From Callorhinus ursinus (lineage: Eukaryota; Chordata; Mammalia; Carnivora; Otariidae), in NCBI RefSeq assembly GCF_003265705.1, contig NW_020313057.1:4691075-4755074 (forward strand): a stretch of 64,000 bases of DNA, given 5' to 3'. Under the pieces are notes generated by a model. That model had not been told where the DNA came from and did no database searches. It was given only the letters and a program-made list of their open reading frames with translations. Both the position numbers and the translations under genes were made by a program. Of the stretch, positions 1 through 10,973 are shown piece by piece. The first letter of the stretch is position 1, and the number at the start of each line of letters is the position of its first letter.

Positions 1-362
1 CACCAGGGCGGTACTCTGGCCCACACCCCACCTGCACCTCATTACTTTATAGTCCCACTCTCCACTCCCCCCCACCCCCGACACGGAGCCTCTGCCCACA
101 TGGGCTGGTCTTCCCACTGTCCTCCTTACTGCACACTCACCCCTGCCTCTGAGCCCTGGCCTCTCCTGCTGCCCTTCCTTCTTCCAGCAGCCTAAATGCT
201 GTTCCACTTCCCGGTCAGTGCAGCCTCCCTGGAGCCGTCCCCAGTGCCTTCAGCGCAGGTGGCTCTCTGCCACAGGGGTCATAACGGTATCACTCACCTC
301 AGCAACGATCACACGCTGCCCCCATAGCACCACACGGCTTTGGGAATGCACCCTTGGGGCAC
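1..362. other. unique C-rich sequence, no gene
   Basis: This stretch is C-rich and pyrimidine-rich, with a short run of C around 67-78. Open frames here are under 85 codons and resemble nothing known. I see no repeat, splice pair or promoter that I can support. Confidence 0.6.
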
Positions 363-565
363 CAGGGTTTCTCAGCACCACTGACGTTTGGGTTGGACCA
401 TTCCTTGTTGTGGGGGCCCTCCTATGCACTGTAGGATGCTTAGCAGCATCCCTGGTCTCTACCCACTAGACACCAGGAGAAGCCTGGGCAACCCCCAAAT
501 GTCTCCAGACATTGCTAAATGTCCCTGGGGTGGGGTGCAAAATCTCCCCCAGTTGAGAATGACTG
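363..565 (-). mobile_element. MER5A-type hAT-Charlie DNA transposon relic
   Basis: This is a non-autonomous hAT DNA element of about 200 bp with no coding capacity. The right end, read on the minus strand, begins CAGTCATTCTCAAC, and the left end reads CAGGGTTTCTCAG, so both terminal inverted repeats remain. The interior carries the GTCTCCAGACATTGC and GCATCCCTGGTCTCTACCCA blocks that I recall from MER5A. Divergence is moderate, as expected for an insertion shared by all placental mammals. Confidence 0.85.
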
Positions 566-582
566 GATACACTTATCCCTCC

Positions 583-763
583 TTTTTTTTAAAGATTTAT
601 TTATTTATTTTAGGGGGGAGGGGCAGAGGGAGAGATAGAGTCCCCAGGCAGACTCCCCACCAAGCCTGGAGTCTGATGCGGGGCTCAAACCCAGGACCCC
701 AAGATCATGACCCGAGTCAAAACCAAGAGTTGGACACTCAACCGACTGAGCCACCCAGGTGCT
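583..763 (-). mobile_element. CAN-SINE (tRNA-Lys-derived SINE)
   Basis: The copy reads from a T-rich tail complement (TTTTTTTTAAAGATTTATTTATTT) on the left to ACTGAGCCACCCAGGTGC on the right, so it lies on the minus strand. This family is transcribed by RNA polymerase III from internal A and B boxes in the tRNA-like head and is mobilised by L1 proteins. The CT-rich middle and (AAAT)n tail are typical of the carnivore family. Several CpG decay changes suggest a mid-age insertion. It lies 17 bp beyond the MER5A end. Confidence 0.93.
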
Positions 764-782
764 TATCTCTTTAAATAAACCA

Positions 783-900
783 TGAGCTCCTGGAGAACAG
801 GGTCCACGTTATTTATTGATTTTTATTTCCTTCCCAGCACCAAGTACAGGACGGTAAATTCCTGCTGGCATAAACAAATACATGAATGAATACACAAGTA
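783..900 (+). mobile_element. L2 LINE 3'-end relic
   Basis: The order is AGCTCCTGGAGAACAGGGTCC, then CCCAGCACC, then a short ATGAATGAAT-rich end. That is the order of the ancient L2 3' end, which usually runs from a gene-desert type 'cagggtcc' motif to 'cccagcacctag' and a TGAATGAA tail. The copy is very diverged and non-coding. Confidence 0.6.
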
Positions 901-1349
901 GGCACACAGCAGGACAAGGGCACAGGAAAGCATTTGGCACAGGGGAACGTGTATCTCCAGGTAAACCAACACCTGAACATACAGAAAGTCCCCCATGTCC
1001 TTTACTATATTATAGATGAGAACCAATTTCTGAATCACTGCTCCCCTTAGTGAATTTCAGCCAGGAGATAGTGCTTTGAATTAGTAGGGCTCAATAAAAG
1101 TTTGAAGAATGAGTAATCCCCCCCACCCCAAGCACTATTTATAGAAAAAATTATGAACTAAAATAAACGGGAAATTGCTACTACCCAGGTAAGGTGGGAC
1201 GGCCATATTTCCATTTTCCCTGCACTTCCCTTCATTGCTGCATAAGCAGAATGGCTGTGAGCTGAGAAACCATGGCGGCAAATAGAGAAGGGCTTGGCAG
1301 GCAGGTGGGCACAGATCTGGATGCCAGATACATCCATTATGAGCCCAGA
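901..1349. other. unique sequence, no gene
   Basis: No recognised repeat or exon. A weak AATAAAAGTTTGAAGAATGAG at about 1092 resembles another L2 or MIR tail but is too short to name. A C-run lies at 1118-1126. Confidence 0.5.
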
Positions 1350-1495
1350 CATTGCTGGCGAGCTGCCTCTGGGAGCTCCACTTTCCTCATCTGTAAAAGG
1401 AGAAACAGAATGCCAACACAGAAGGTTATGTGAGGCTTAACGGAGGCAACTGTGTGAAAGTCTTTACATAGTAGGCGTTCAATAACAGTACAAAT
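1350..1495 (+). mobile_element. MIR SINE relic
   Basis: The core CTTTCCTCATCTGTAAAA is followed at the right spacing by a degraded GGTTATGTGAGGCTTAA block and then CATAGTAGGCGTTCAATAA. This matches the core and 3' half of the ancient tRNA-derived MIR family. The 5' half is too decayed to place. Confidence 0.8.
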
Positions 1496-1654
1496 TCCTC
1501 GTCTTTGTAGGAGCCAGAGAATTCGACAATGTGATTGCTCATCAACCAGATGTTAGGTGCAAAGCACAGCACTGTACTTCATGCTAAGTCCCTTCAGATC
1601 TTGATGTCTTCTAAAAGAAACATCGCTGAGCTGATAAAGTAGCAGAATGTCAAA

Positions 1655-1775
1655 GCCACTTTTGACAGATGATCCCCTCCAAATGGAGGTCCAGAAAAGT
1701 ACAATGACTTGCCTAAAGTCACAAGGCGAAGGGTGGTACCAGACCTCAAAGCCCAATCTTTTCTGCTACATCCTA
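1655..1775 (-). mobile_element. MIR SINE relic
   Basis: Read on the minus strand this is the 5' to core part of MIR. On the plus strand GACAGATGATCCCCTCC, AATGACTTGCCTAAAGTCACA and CAAAGCCCAATCT occur in the order expected of an inverted copy. It is heavily diverged. Confidence 0.65.
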
Positions 1776-4028
1776 GGCATATTCTCCATCACTAGAAAGA
1801 CCGGTCACCCCAACAGGGGTCGTGACAGTAAAGTTTCCTCCAGTCCTACAAGAAGAAGGCTCCCGCTGCTGGTTGCCTGTCCCCTCCAGAGCAGATTCAC
1901 ACTGGGTGATGCTGGGCCTCATGTGCCTCTGTCCCCAGCGAGGTCTAAAAGCAGGTAAGTCCAGCCTGGGACAGGTACATGCACTGAATAATTCTGCCCC
2001 AGGAGGGCAAGGAAGAAGGTGCAAAGCTTTCTTCCCCTTCTTGATCACCCACACAGCCAAAACCACACCCTCTCTGGGCATCCCACTTCTGCCATGGCCT
2101 CATCAAATGACCCACAGAGGGTTCTTCTTCCTATGATTCCTTCTCCTCCACTGGACCGGGGACAAGGTCAGTCTGTTCCAGTACATCTGTTAGGGGTTCG
2201 GGAACTGTACACAAGGTTTTGGCAGAGACACCCTGGCAGGTAATGGGGCTGCTGACTCGCATCAACACTCCATAAAAGAGCTTTCTCAAAACCTCACAGC
2301 TAAGTAGCAGACGATCCACCAATGATTCTATGCTCTGCTCTTCTTGGTCTGCTCTAAGGTGAAAATCTCCCCATTTCAAGCCCATCTGTTGAAGAGAGGA
2401 GAAAAACAGCCCTTATTTGTGTTGTTTCAGCCAAATCCTATCACGAAACCCTATGTGTGCCACCCCCTAGGCAGAGTCTCCTGGGGAGAGATTCAGATTT
2501 GGGGGGGAAAATTGATCCTAATGGCCCAGGGCCAGCTACATGAAAGTGTTTACTTCTGCTTTGGCACTCTCATGTCCTTCTTTTTTCATTTGATTTTTTT
2601 CTCAGAAGCAACTGGAAGGTAAGAAAATCATGAAATATGCATGCAGATATGGATTGTGGGCAGCAAAGATAAAGCAGAACAGTGCTTATCAGAACGAGAA
2701 AAAAGATATAGTCTCCGGGCCATGAAACAAGACCCGGAATCATCCATCCGCATCTTAGCCAAGGTCCTGGTCACCCTAAGTGGCTTCATCCGGGAAGCTC
2801 TAAGGACTGAGACTGATAAAAAAGACAATATAAGGAAAAACCACCCAGGAAGCTTTTACTTACCCCATACCCTTTCCATCCCTCATGGCTCACTAATCAA
2901 TAAGATAAATGGTATTAAAGCACTAAGTTTGATATGGACACACACACAAAAAAAAACACAGGTCCAGAGGCCAAGAAAGTAGATTTCAGGTAGGACCCAA
3001 GGCAAGTCATGCACAATCAGTGTATTAACGTATCCACTGCTACAAGTGTGCGTGAATATCTGCCACCTGAATTCTATTGTGAAAACTGGCAGAAATTCTT
3101 AACTTAGAGGACACTCCATGGAAGAAAAGGCTTCGGCATAGACACCCAGGCAACACCATCATTGCTCCTCTTCAAGACTTCCTGAACACGGACTGCCCAG
3201 GACTGAAGGCCCCCCAACAAGTTGTAGAACGAAAAAGGATGTTCAGACGACAATGATTTGGATGTTCTCTAAATCCCAAGATCAGCTCGGAGTCTTAAGA
3301 TCAGCCAGTTTCCCATCATCCCCTGTCCACCTTGAAAGTCACCTTCCCCCTCATTCCTCACCACCCATCTCCAATCTGGAAGCCAGAGTCTCTTTTCTGC
3401 TGCCAAGCCTCTTTTGGAGACATCCAAACATGGGCATTAACTCAATGCTTCTGGAAATGGTCCCTTGTTTCAGAAGCCAGGTTTTTATGCCAAATGGAAA
3501 TTGGGTACATCAGTGGTTCTGGAGTTTAGCCATATCCCAGCCAAGGAGCTCCTGGAGAGCTCTGTTACCCAAACCCACCTACCCTGGCCTACAGAAGGCC
3601 TTCCCTACCTGGGTAACTCAGGAGTCTTCTTTTCTTCTGTCCCTTTGGCACCAGATGCCAACACTCTAAGATTTGGGCCAAGGGGCACATCAGTTCCCCC
3701 AGTCTGTCCGGGCTGTCACGGCACGGAGGCCGAGGTTCTCAGTCAGCACTCTGTCTGGCTTTCCTCCACCATCACGGCCTCCTCCTACCCCACCCTCCTT
3801 CTTGCCCCCTAGCCCTTCCCCACCCCCACTCAAATACTGCCACGTCTCCTTCACCACTTGCTTCTGGCCTTGGTACTTTCCACTCCAATCACCTAACTCG
3901 TACTTCCTTACCAATTTGTAGGCTTCAGTTTAATCGATTTTCATAAACTAGGCTTTCATGAATTATTGTGTACTTTTCAGCCCCAGTCATTTGAGGTACA
4001 GGTAGTAAAAATTTTAAATAAAATGTAT
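1776..4028. other. 2.2 kb of unique sequence without a recognisable gene
   Basis: Open frames reach 138 codons (3253-3669) but overlap others in different frames and show no known domain. A 13-base segment at 2608-2620 sits between a TTTCTCAG acceptor-like site and GTAAG, but it is too short and isolated to call an exon. A C-rich pyrimidine tract lies at 3770-3830. No repeat is recognised. Confidence 0.5.
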
Positions 4029-4043
4029 TAAAGTGTGAATTAA

Positions 4044-4238
4044 GGGGCGCCTGGGTGGCTCAGTCATTAACATCTGCCTTCGGCTCAAGTCATGATCCCG
4101 GGGTCCTGGGATCGAGTCCTACATCGGGCTCCCTGCTCAGCAGAGAGTCTGCTTCTCCTCTCCCACTCCCCCTGCTTGTGTTCCCTCTCTCGCTGTCTCT
4201 CTCTGTCAAATAAATAAATAAAGTCTTTTAAAAATAAA
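4044..4238 (+). mobile_element. CAN-SINE with target-site duplication
   Basis: The head GGGGCGCCTGGGTGGCTCAG is intact, and the tail is two A-rich blocks around AAGTCTTTTAAAAATAAA. The flanks carry a direct repeat, TAAAGTGTGAAT at 4029-4040 and 4239-4250, which is the TSD made by L1-type integration. Near-identity of the duplicates suggests a fairly recent insertion. Confidence 0.96.
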
Positions 4239-4252
4239 TAAAGTGTGAATAA

Positions 4253-5366
4253 GTGCATTTTGTCATTTTAAACAAACAATGTTTACCTCAGGTCTTGATA
4301 CATGGGGGCAAACCAAATATTAGAGCTAAAAGAATATAAGCCCATAACAACCATAAAAAGAAATTCAACTTGTTTTTAAGTGTCATTAATGGATTGATTC
4401 CACTGTAATGTAGCTAAAGTCTGTGACTGCAGCAGAGACTGCTAGCCATTCCCCACTAGCTATGCTCTCTTTCTTCTTTGGGGAGAAAGCCCCTGATTTC
4501 CAGCTAGACCCACACACCACACACTGGAGACTCTATTTCCCATCCTCTTTTGCAGTTACAGTTAGGCATGACCACTGTCTCAGCTCTGGACAGTTCACAC
4601 ATGCCTTTTGCCCCTATCTCTCTGTCCCTTCCTCCATTCCACTGCCTGGAGTAAGGCTGTCCCAATTTCATACCCCAAGATTAAGGCCACACAATGCGGA
4701 GCAACAAGCTAGATGGAGCCTGGGTCCCTGACACCAGGAAGAACCATGTGAGCCCTAGACCACCCAACAGGACTTGTGCAAGAGGAACAGCCCTTATCCT
4801 GTGTGACTCATAGTTATCTATAGCTTTCTATGACTTGCAGCCAATCTTACTCATAACTGATACAATCATTAAAGGGTAAGAATCTAAAGTTTTAAAACTG
4901 GTCATGAACTTCATAAAGACATTAACAACCAAAGTAACTTACTAAGACACTTGTCCGCATCCCTTAGAGAACAAAGGGATATTTAAGAAAACATGTTTAA
5001 AAGAATGTTTCAGGAAAAAAAAGTTTTTCCTACAGTAGGTAAGTATATATTTCCAATTTTTAAACATTTCACATCATTAAATCCTTTGCAGATAATACAA
5101 TAAATCGCCTTGTGCATTCTTTCTTTATTCTACTAGCATAACACATTGGAATGTTTTCATCCTTTCAAAATTGTGTAAGTGTTTGTTCCTCAACTTTCCC
5201 AAGGACATAAAACCTTGAATGAGCAATATACCCAAATGAACCATTCTGGCATTCTGCATATCTTAGAGAGCAAAATATTTTGCTGCCTTGACTGGAAAAA
5301 AAGTCTTTGAGTTTTAAAATTAAGGTAAGTAATTTTTTTAAAACTGGATAGAACGGGCCCATTAAA
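4253..5366. other. AT-rich unique sequence, no gene
   Basis: No repeat family is recognised. The longest frame (102 codons, 4423-4731) has no known similarity. TA-rich stretches occur around 5035-5110. Confidence 0.5.
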
Positions 5367-5379
5367 AGAAGTACCTTGG

Positions 5380-5570
5380 GGGTCACCTGGGTGGCTCAGT
5401 TGAGCATCTGACTCTTGATTTTAGCTCAGGTCATGATCTGAGGGTCCTGGGATGGAGCCCGAAGTTGGACTCTTAGCTCAGCAGGGAGTCAGCTTGTCTC
5501 CCTCTCTCCCTGCCCCTCCCCCACTTGCACCATCTCTCTCTGAAATAAATAAATAAATCTAAAACAAAGG
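5380..5570 (+). mobile_element. CAN-SINE with target-site duplication
   Basis: The head GGTCACCTGGGTGGCTCAG is slightly diverged and the tail is (AAAT)n then CTAAAAC. The TSDs are AGAAGTACCTTGG at 5367-5379 and AGAAGTATCTTGG at 5571-5583, with one mismatch. Another copy in the same orientation starts 35 bp downstream. Confidence 0.95.
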
Positions 5571-5604
5571 AGAAGTATCTTGGAAATTGAAAAAGGCATA
5601 TTAT

Positions 5605-5800
5605 CGGGCACCTGGGTGGCTCAGTTGGTTAAGCAACTGCCTTCAGCTCAGGTCATGATCCTGGAGTCCCTGGATCGAGTCCCGCATCGGGCTCCCTGCT
5701 CGGCGGGGAGTCTGCTTCTCCCTCTGACCCTAACCCCTCTCATGTACTCTCCCTCATTCTCTCTCTCTCTCAAATAAATAAATAAAATCTTTAAAAAAAA
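5605..5800 (+). mobile_element. CAN-SINE with target-site duplication
   Basis: Full-length copy with the head CGGGCACCTGGGTGGCTCAG and an A-rich end of twelve or so A. The TSDs are AAAAGGCATATTAT at 5591-5604 and AAAAGGCATGTTAT at 5801-5814. It was inserted independently of the copy just upstream, since the two TSD sequences differ. Confidence 0.95.
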
Positions 5801-5814
5801 AAAAGGCATGTTAT

Positions 5815-7600
5815 TGTTTGAACTAATTGGAAATATTCCTTGATAACATTTAGCTCATTCTACACAGTCACTAAAATTAATGTCATTGTTATGTCCTGCA
5901 CTATTAAAAGTTCTTATGAACAGATCGAAGAAGAAACAACTATTGGTCCGCAACTGGGAACTCTGTGGCAGCAAACAAGTCAAAGGCATTTTCCTTTCTC
6001 ATAAATGGCACAGTTGACTTTTTTTTTCCCCACTGAAGGATTTTGACAGTGGTTCTTTTAATTCTAAGAAGATTTTCACCTGAAATAGAAATTCTACCTC
6101 CAAGCTCCTCTTACCTGACAGATTTCTAGTTTATGTTTACAATTGGTTTTATTACTGGATCTCAAATTCAAAACAGCGAGATAGTCAGCTCTGACCCAAC
6201 CAAACCTATGAAGAGTCACAAGAAAATCCAAAGCCACAGTGAATATGAAAGTGAACACAAAAATATCTGGCTTTGTGACACACTAGGCGTCGGTGGGGGG
6301 AGGGGTGGAGGGAGGGCAAGGAGGCAGCAGACTTCCCTTCCTGTCTGTGACTTTCCAATATAACGTATGTGAGATATAACGTATGTGAGAGAGAGAAAGA
6401 GAGAGGCTCTCATGTTAGAAATTAGCGTGTATTCCCTAACACAAACCAGCTACGAAGAAAAAATGGCTCAAAAATAAGCTGCATGCCAAAAATATACCGA
6501 GCGAAGCTAGCCCAGGATGCAACATTCCCCATAGATAATCCCCCCTAGATAATCTGGTTCTATAACAGAATTTAAGCTGCAAGCTGCTTCTAGTATTTAC
6601 CTTCATCTGATGTACTGTACTATAAATGGCTGAGATTTGTCTTGTCAGTACTGACTTGACACCTGCCAGTCCTGAGATACCTCCATCTTGCTGGCACTTT
6701 ATAGCTCTCCCTGGAGACCACCAGCAAGCCTGTATTTCCCTCTCCGCAAGCACTGTGCTGAAGGTAATAACCTTAACCCAGGTCTCAAGTCCAAGGTTAA
6801 ATCCCCTATAATATCCCTTCAATTATTCTTACCACCGTATTTCTCCTCACTGTCCCCAAATTGCAATTCCCACATTTTAAAACAACATGCATTTTCCATT
6901 TGTCCTTCAAGAGCTCAGGGGTGGAGAGGGGTTTCTAGCAAAAGACAAGTGTAGCCTCAGTCCACTTGAACCCATCCCATATAAAATGAGTAACTTAAGA
7001 CAGGTATACAAACAGGTTGGTATCGGGGGCACTAGATTACAACACATAACTAATCTTTCCTCCATGAGGATTTGAATGTACTTATAAATTCCTCATTGAT
7101 TTATGTTGGTAGTGGTTTCTTTAATCTGATTCTGCATTCATTCCCTGAGAGTGTGATTTCTCCACTACCTAAGAAATTTAATTGATACCATTTATAAAAA
7201 TACCATTCCAATGGTAAGTTCATTATCAATGACCATAGAACAACTGGGATTAGGTCTGAGCAGTGAGACACTTAAAAACAAGACTGAGATTCTTCCAAAC
7301 CCGTTGGCTCAAGCATGAAAATCATAAGCATTCAATGAATGTGTTTACTTCCCTCCACCCTGACCCCCAAGCAAATGTTATTGATGCATCGTAGGTGGTC
7401 AGCATACTTGCCAAGTGGTCCAGTAAAATCCAGATTTTTCCCCAACATTTCAAAGATTTGTCTTGTCACTTTTTACAGGAACTGTATCTACATGGAGTCT
7501 CAATAAATCAGATAGTATAGTGTTATGGAAAGCATACTGGACCAGGTCAAGCTTGGGCCAGTGCGGTGCCTTACCAAGACCTGCCAATCAGGAAATGCCT
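5815..7600. other. unique sequence with a small tandem duplication
   Basis: A 16-base unit, TATAACGTATGTGAGA, is repeated in tandem at about 6359-6390 and runs into a GA-rich tract. A G-rich tract lies at 6290-6330. Frames of up to 128 codons (6436-6822, minus) show no known domain. A very decayed MIR-like piece may lie at 7500-7590. Confidence 0.5.
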
Positions 7601-8232
7601 TCCATTATGAGTTGAATTGTGTGCCTTCAAAATGCATATGCTAAAGTTCTAACCCTCGGTATTTTAGAATGTAACCTTATTTGGAGACGAGGTATTTACT
7701 GAGGTCATCAAGTTAGGGTGGGCCCTAATCCTGCATGTCTAATATCCTTTCAAAAAAGGAAAATTTGGACAAACAGAGAACACATAGAGCGGAGATGATG
7801 TCAAGAGACACAGGGAGGGCGCCTGGGTGGCTCAGTTGGTTAAGCAGCTGCCTTCGTCTCGGGTCATGATCCTGGAGTCCCGGGATCGAGTCCCGCATCG
7901 GGCTCCCTGCTCGGCGGGGAGTCTGCTTCTCCCTCTGACCCTCCCCCCTCTCATGTGCTCTCGTTCTCTCTCTCATTCTCACTCTCTCAAAATAAATAAG
8001 TAAATCTTTAAAAAAAGAGAGAGAGAGAGAGACACAGGGAAAAGAGAGACACCTGGAGCCAAAGAGAGAGGCCTGGAACAGATCCCTCGCTCACAGTCCT
8101 CAGAAAGAACCGCGCTACCAGCACCTTGATTAAATCGGGACTTGCAGCCTCCAGCACTTCGACATAATACATTTCTGTCATTCAGCTCCCTGGTTGGTGG
8201 TCCTTTGTTACAGCGGTCCTAGCACACTGATA
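7601..8232 (+). mobile_element. MLT1-type solitary LTR (ERVL-MaLR), interrupted by a SINE
   Basis: This is an ancient solitary LTR without coding sequence. It begins near ATTATGAGTTGAATTGTGTG and contains ACCTTATTTGGAGACGAGG, GGTGGGCCCTAATCC and GAGAGAGGCCTGGAACAGATC in MLT1 order. It ends in CCTAGCACACTGATA. A CAN-SINE at 7817-8027 splits it, so the LTR is the older element. Sub-family (C or D type) is uncertain. Confidence 0.85.
7817..8027 (+). mobile_element. CAN-SINE nested in the MLT1 LTR
   Basis: The head GGGCGCCTGGGTGGCTCAG is intact. The tail has (AAAT)n, a run of A, and then a (GA)n stretch. The TSDs AGAGACACAGGGA occur at 7804-7816 and 8028-8040 and are identical, pointing to a relatively young insertion into the 'gacacaggg' block of the LTR. 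Confidence 0.96.
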
Positions 8233-9034
8233 AACCTTGTGTTCTAAAACGACCTTATTCTCTACATCCCAACTACTGCTTACAAAGAGGAACAGGTAAA
8301 GTGGGACAGAAGCCCCTGCGGCCAGCGCTGATGTCACAAACTCTCCTTCCCAGAACTAGCTTTACATTCTCAGATTGGAGGGTGGGGGGAGCAAGCAGTC
8401 AAGACACGCAAGGCTCCCCTCCACATAGCTGGGTTGGGAAAACAACGGAAATAAACAGTCTAGGCTGAAATGCAAGAAGACAAGTCATTTTCATGTGAAT
8501 GTCACTGAGAGCAGTAAGGAGAGAGGTTCAGGTGAAAGCCTCATAGGGTTATATAAAGAGCGCTGGGTCAAGAGTCTGGACAAACTCCATAAGCTCTTGG
8601 CCCCGGCTTTGCCACTGATCAGCTAGTGGTGGGGAATGAGTCTAGCCATCATCTTTTCAGCAGTGAATAAAGGAATGGGGGTGGGGGGGATCCAGAGTAT
8701 CTCGCTCAGTTGTCCCTTATCTATGGTCCATAAATACATTTCCGGCAGTCTGTGAACTCCCTCAGTGGCCTGCAAAATTGCAGGAGTGTACGCCTATGTG
8801 CATTTCTCTTGTGAGAGGGTGCGCAGCTTACAGCAGATATTTAAACAAGGGAGAAAGGTTAAGAATTTGCTCAAGGGGCTCTTGCAGGGTTCCTTCTTGC
8901 CCTAAGACTTTGCAGGTGGGTGGGTTACGGATGCTTGCTGCATCTTTGCCTGGGCCACCACGCACCCCGAAAGATACCTGTCCCCCTCAAGGCTTCAGTC
9001 TGGGCTCCTCGATTCTCACAGAATCACTTTGCTG
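8233..9034. other. unique sequence, possible MIR trace
   Basis: The part at 8560-8680 has GGCTTTGCCACTGATCAGCTAGTG, which resembles the MIR 'tctgccacttactagctgtg' block, but I cannot extend the match. No exon is recognised. Confidence 0.4.
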
Positions 9035-9056
9035 GCCACTAGTCTTCTTCTTCTTC

Positions 9057-9251
9057 TTTTTTTTTTAAACATTTTATTATTTATTTGACAGAGAGAGAGA
9101 GAGAGCATAAGCAGGGGGGAAGGCAGAGGGAGAGGAAGAAGCAGCCTCCCTGCCAATCAGAGAGCCCAATGCGGGGCTTGATCCCAGAACCCCGAGATCA
9201 TGCCCGGAGCCAAAGGCAGACGCTTAACCAATTGAGCCACTCAGGAGCCCC
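9057..9251 (-). mobile_element. CAN-SINE
   Basis: The minus-strand copy runs from a T-rich tail and (GA)n block to CCACTCAGGAGCCCC. The likely TSDs are GCCACTAGTCTTCT at 9035-9048 and GCCACTTGCCTTCT at 9252-9265, diverged at three positions. This suggests an older copy than those with perfect TSDs. Confidence 0.93.
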
Positions 9252-9782
9252 GCCACTTGCCTTCTAAGAGACACAGGCAAGACCTGTTTTCTGGACAGCC
9301 AAGGAACAGACTGGAGACAGCAAACATTGTTTATAGAGCTTGTGTCATAAGAAGATTTGCCTACATGGCAAAACAAAACAAAACAAAAAAACACGTTACA
9401 ATGCCCTGTTATTAGTAAGAATATATACAGTGTTCAAGGGTTTCACCCATTAATAAAACCCGTTGCACCTGCCAAAGCTGGCACAGAATTGGAGCCATGG
9501 GAGCTAAGAATCTGTGCCCAGCCAGGGAGTGGGGCTACGAAATCACCCTAAAGAGATGAGCAATCTGGGGTCAAATGCAGAGCCAGGAGCAGGCAGGCCC
9601 TTACGTCCAGCTCAGGGAGCCCCAAGCTCCACCACTGCTGGCCACTCATGCATACCAGGTGGGCAGGCTGGAGACCCACAGGCAACTATGGGAGGAGAGC
9701 AGCCAGCAACCTGGATTGGGAAGGTCTCCCCTCTTGCCACAGGTCCCTTGCATGAACGATTATGGCTGCAAATGAGGGCAGC
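9252..9782. other. unique sequence, no gene
   Basis: It contains a short (AAAAC)n run at 9368-9392. No repeat family, conserved domain or splice pair is recognised. Confidence 0.5.
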
Positions 9783-9797
9783 TGTGTGTGCATTTCT

Positions 9798-10018
9798 TTC
9801 TTTTTTTTTTTTTTAGATTTATTTAGTTGAGAGAGAGAGAGAGAGAGTGTGCACAAGTGGGGGAGGGGCAGAGGGAGAGGGAGAGAATCCTCAAACAGAC
9901 TCCCTGCTGAGCTCAGAGCCCGACTCCAACTCCGGGCTCACTCCCAGGACCCCAAGATCATGACCTGAGCCGAAATCAAGAGTCGGCCGCTTAACCGACT
10001 GAGTCACCCAGGCGCCCC
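9798..10018 (-). mobile_element. CAN-SINE
   Basis: Full-length minus-strand copy ending GAGTCACCCAGGCGCCCC, with an expanded (GA)n block next to the tail. Imperfect TSDs, TGTGTGTGCATTTCT at 9783-9797 and TGTGTATGTATTCCT at 10019-10033, flank it. Confidence 0.95.
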
Positions 10019-10033
10019 TGTGTATGTATTCCT

Positions 10034-10642
10034 GTCACTCCAGCTAGCTGGTGAATACGATCCATGGTGAAGGTGTTCTAGGCATTCTCCTATGAACCCT
10101 CCCACCTTGGAGAGAACAGCCCCTGGGACTGCAGTCACAAAATCCACAGTATTTTATCTCAATTAAGCCTGTGACGTACTTCACATGTGACGATGAAGGA
10201 TGACCTGCCTGGTTCTCAGAGCTGGTAAGTGACAGAGAGAGGCTCCAGCCACCCTCTACTCTGTCTCCCATGGTGCATTTGGGGATCTTTTATTCTGGCA
10301 GAATTTTCTTGTAGACACAGGAATTTCTTCCCCCGACCCCGACACAGGGAAAAAAAAGCACCTCCTTATCCTTGCATCACTCAAAAAGTAAATTTAAAGT
10401 GACCTTTCCCCATGAGGCTGGATTAATTTTATAGCAAAAAACAAGTTAATAAGATAAATATAAGTATTCCCGACAAAAGCAGTATCACTCGATTTAACCT
10501 CTGCCCTACGTCTGGCGACTACGCTGTCCAGCCTGATGAGCTCAATTAACCACCTTCAGTTATATACCAAAACAGTGCAGCCCAGACATTCCCAGATATT
10601 TTTTTCAAAGCTTGAGATTCTGTCTTCAGACTCCTGGCACAC
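10034..10642. other. unique sequence, no gene
   Basis: A possible MIR trace (CTCAGAGCTGGTAAGTGACAGAG near 10216) cannot be extended. No gene is recognised. Confidence 0.45.
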
Positions 10643-10973
10643 TGTCTTAGCCCGTTCAGGCTGCTATAACAAAATACCACAGACTGCCTGGCTTCTAAAC
10701 AACGGGTATTTAGTCCTCACGGGGCTGAGGGTAGGAAGCCCAAGATCAAGGTCTGCTGAGAGCCCCCTTCCTGGTTCACAGACTGTGTCCTCACGCGGCA
10801 GCAACAGGGAGAAAACTCGCTGGGGTCTCGTTCATAAAGGCACTAGCCCCACCGTGAGGGTTCCACCCTAGACCTAATCACCTCCCCAAAGCCCCACCTA
10901 CAGACACCATCACACTGGGGGTTAGGTTTCAACATTCGACTTTTGGGGGGACACAAACATTCAGCTGATAGCA
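10643..10973 (-). mobile_element. MLT1-type solitary LTR (ERVL-MaLR)
   Basis: On the plus strand it runs from TGTCTTAGCCCGTTCAGGCTG to CATTCAGCTGATAGCA, the ends of a minus-strand MLT1 LTR bounded by TG...CA. Inside are CTATAACAAAATACCACAGA, TGTGTCCTCACGCGGCAG and GACCTAATCACCTCCC in the expected inverted order. No internal viral sequence accompanies it. Confidence 0.85.

Noticed and set aside
2608..2625. A 13-base segment between TTTCTCAG and GTAAG
   Set aside because: Far shorter than normal exons and isolated; splice-like dinucleotides are common by chance.
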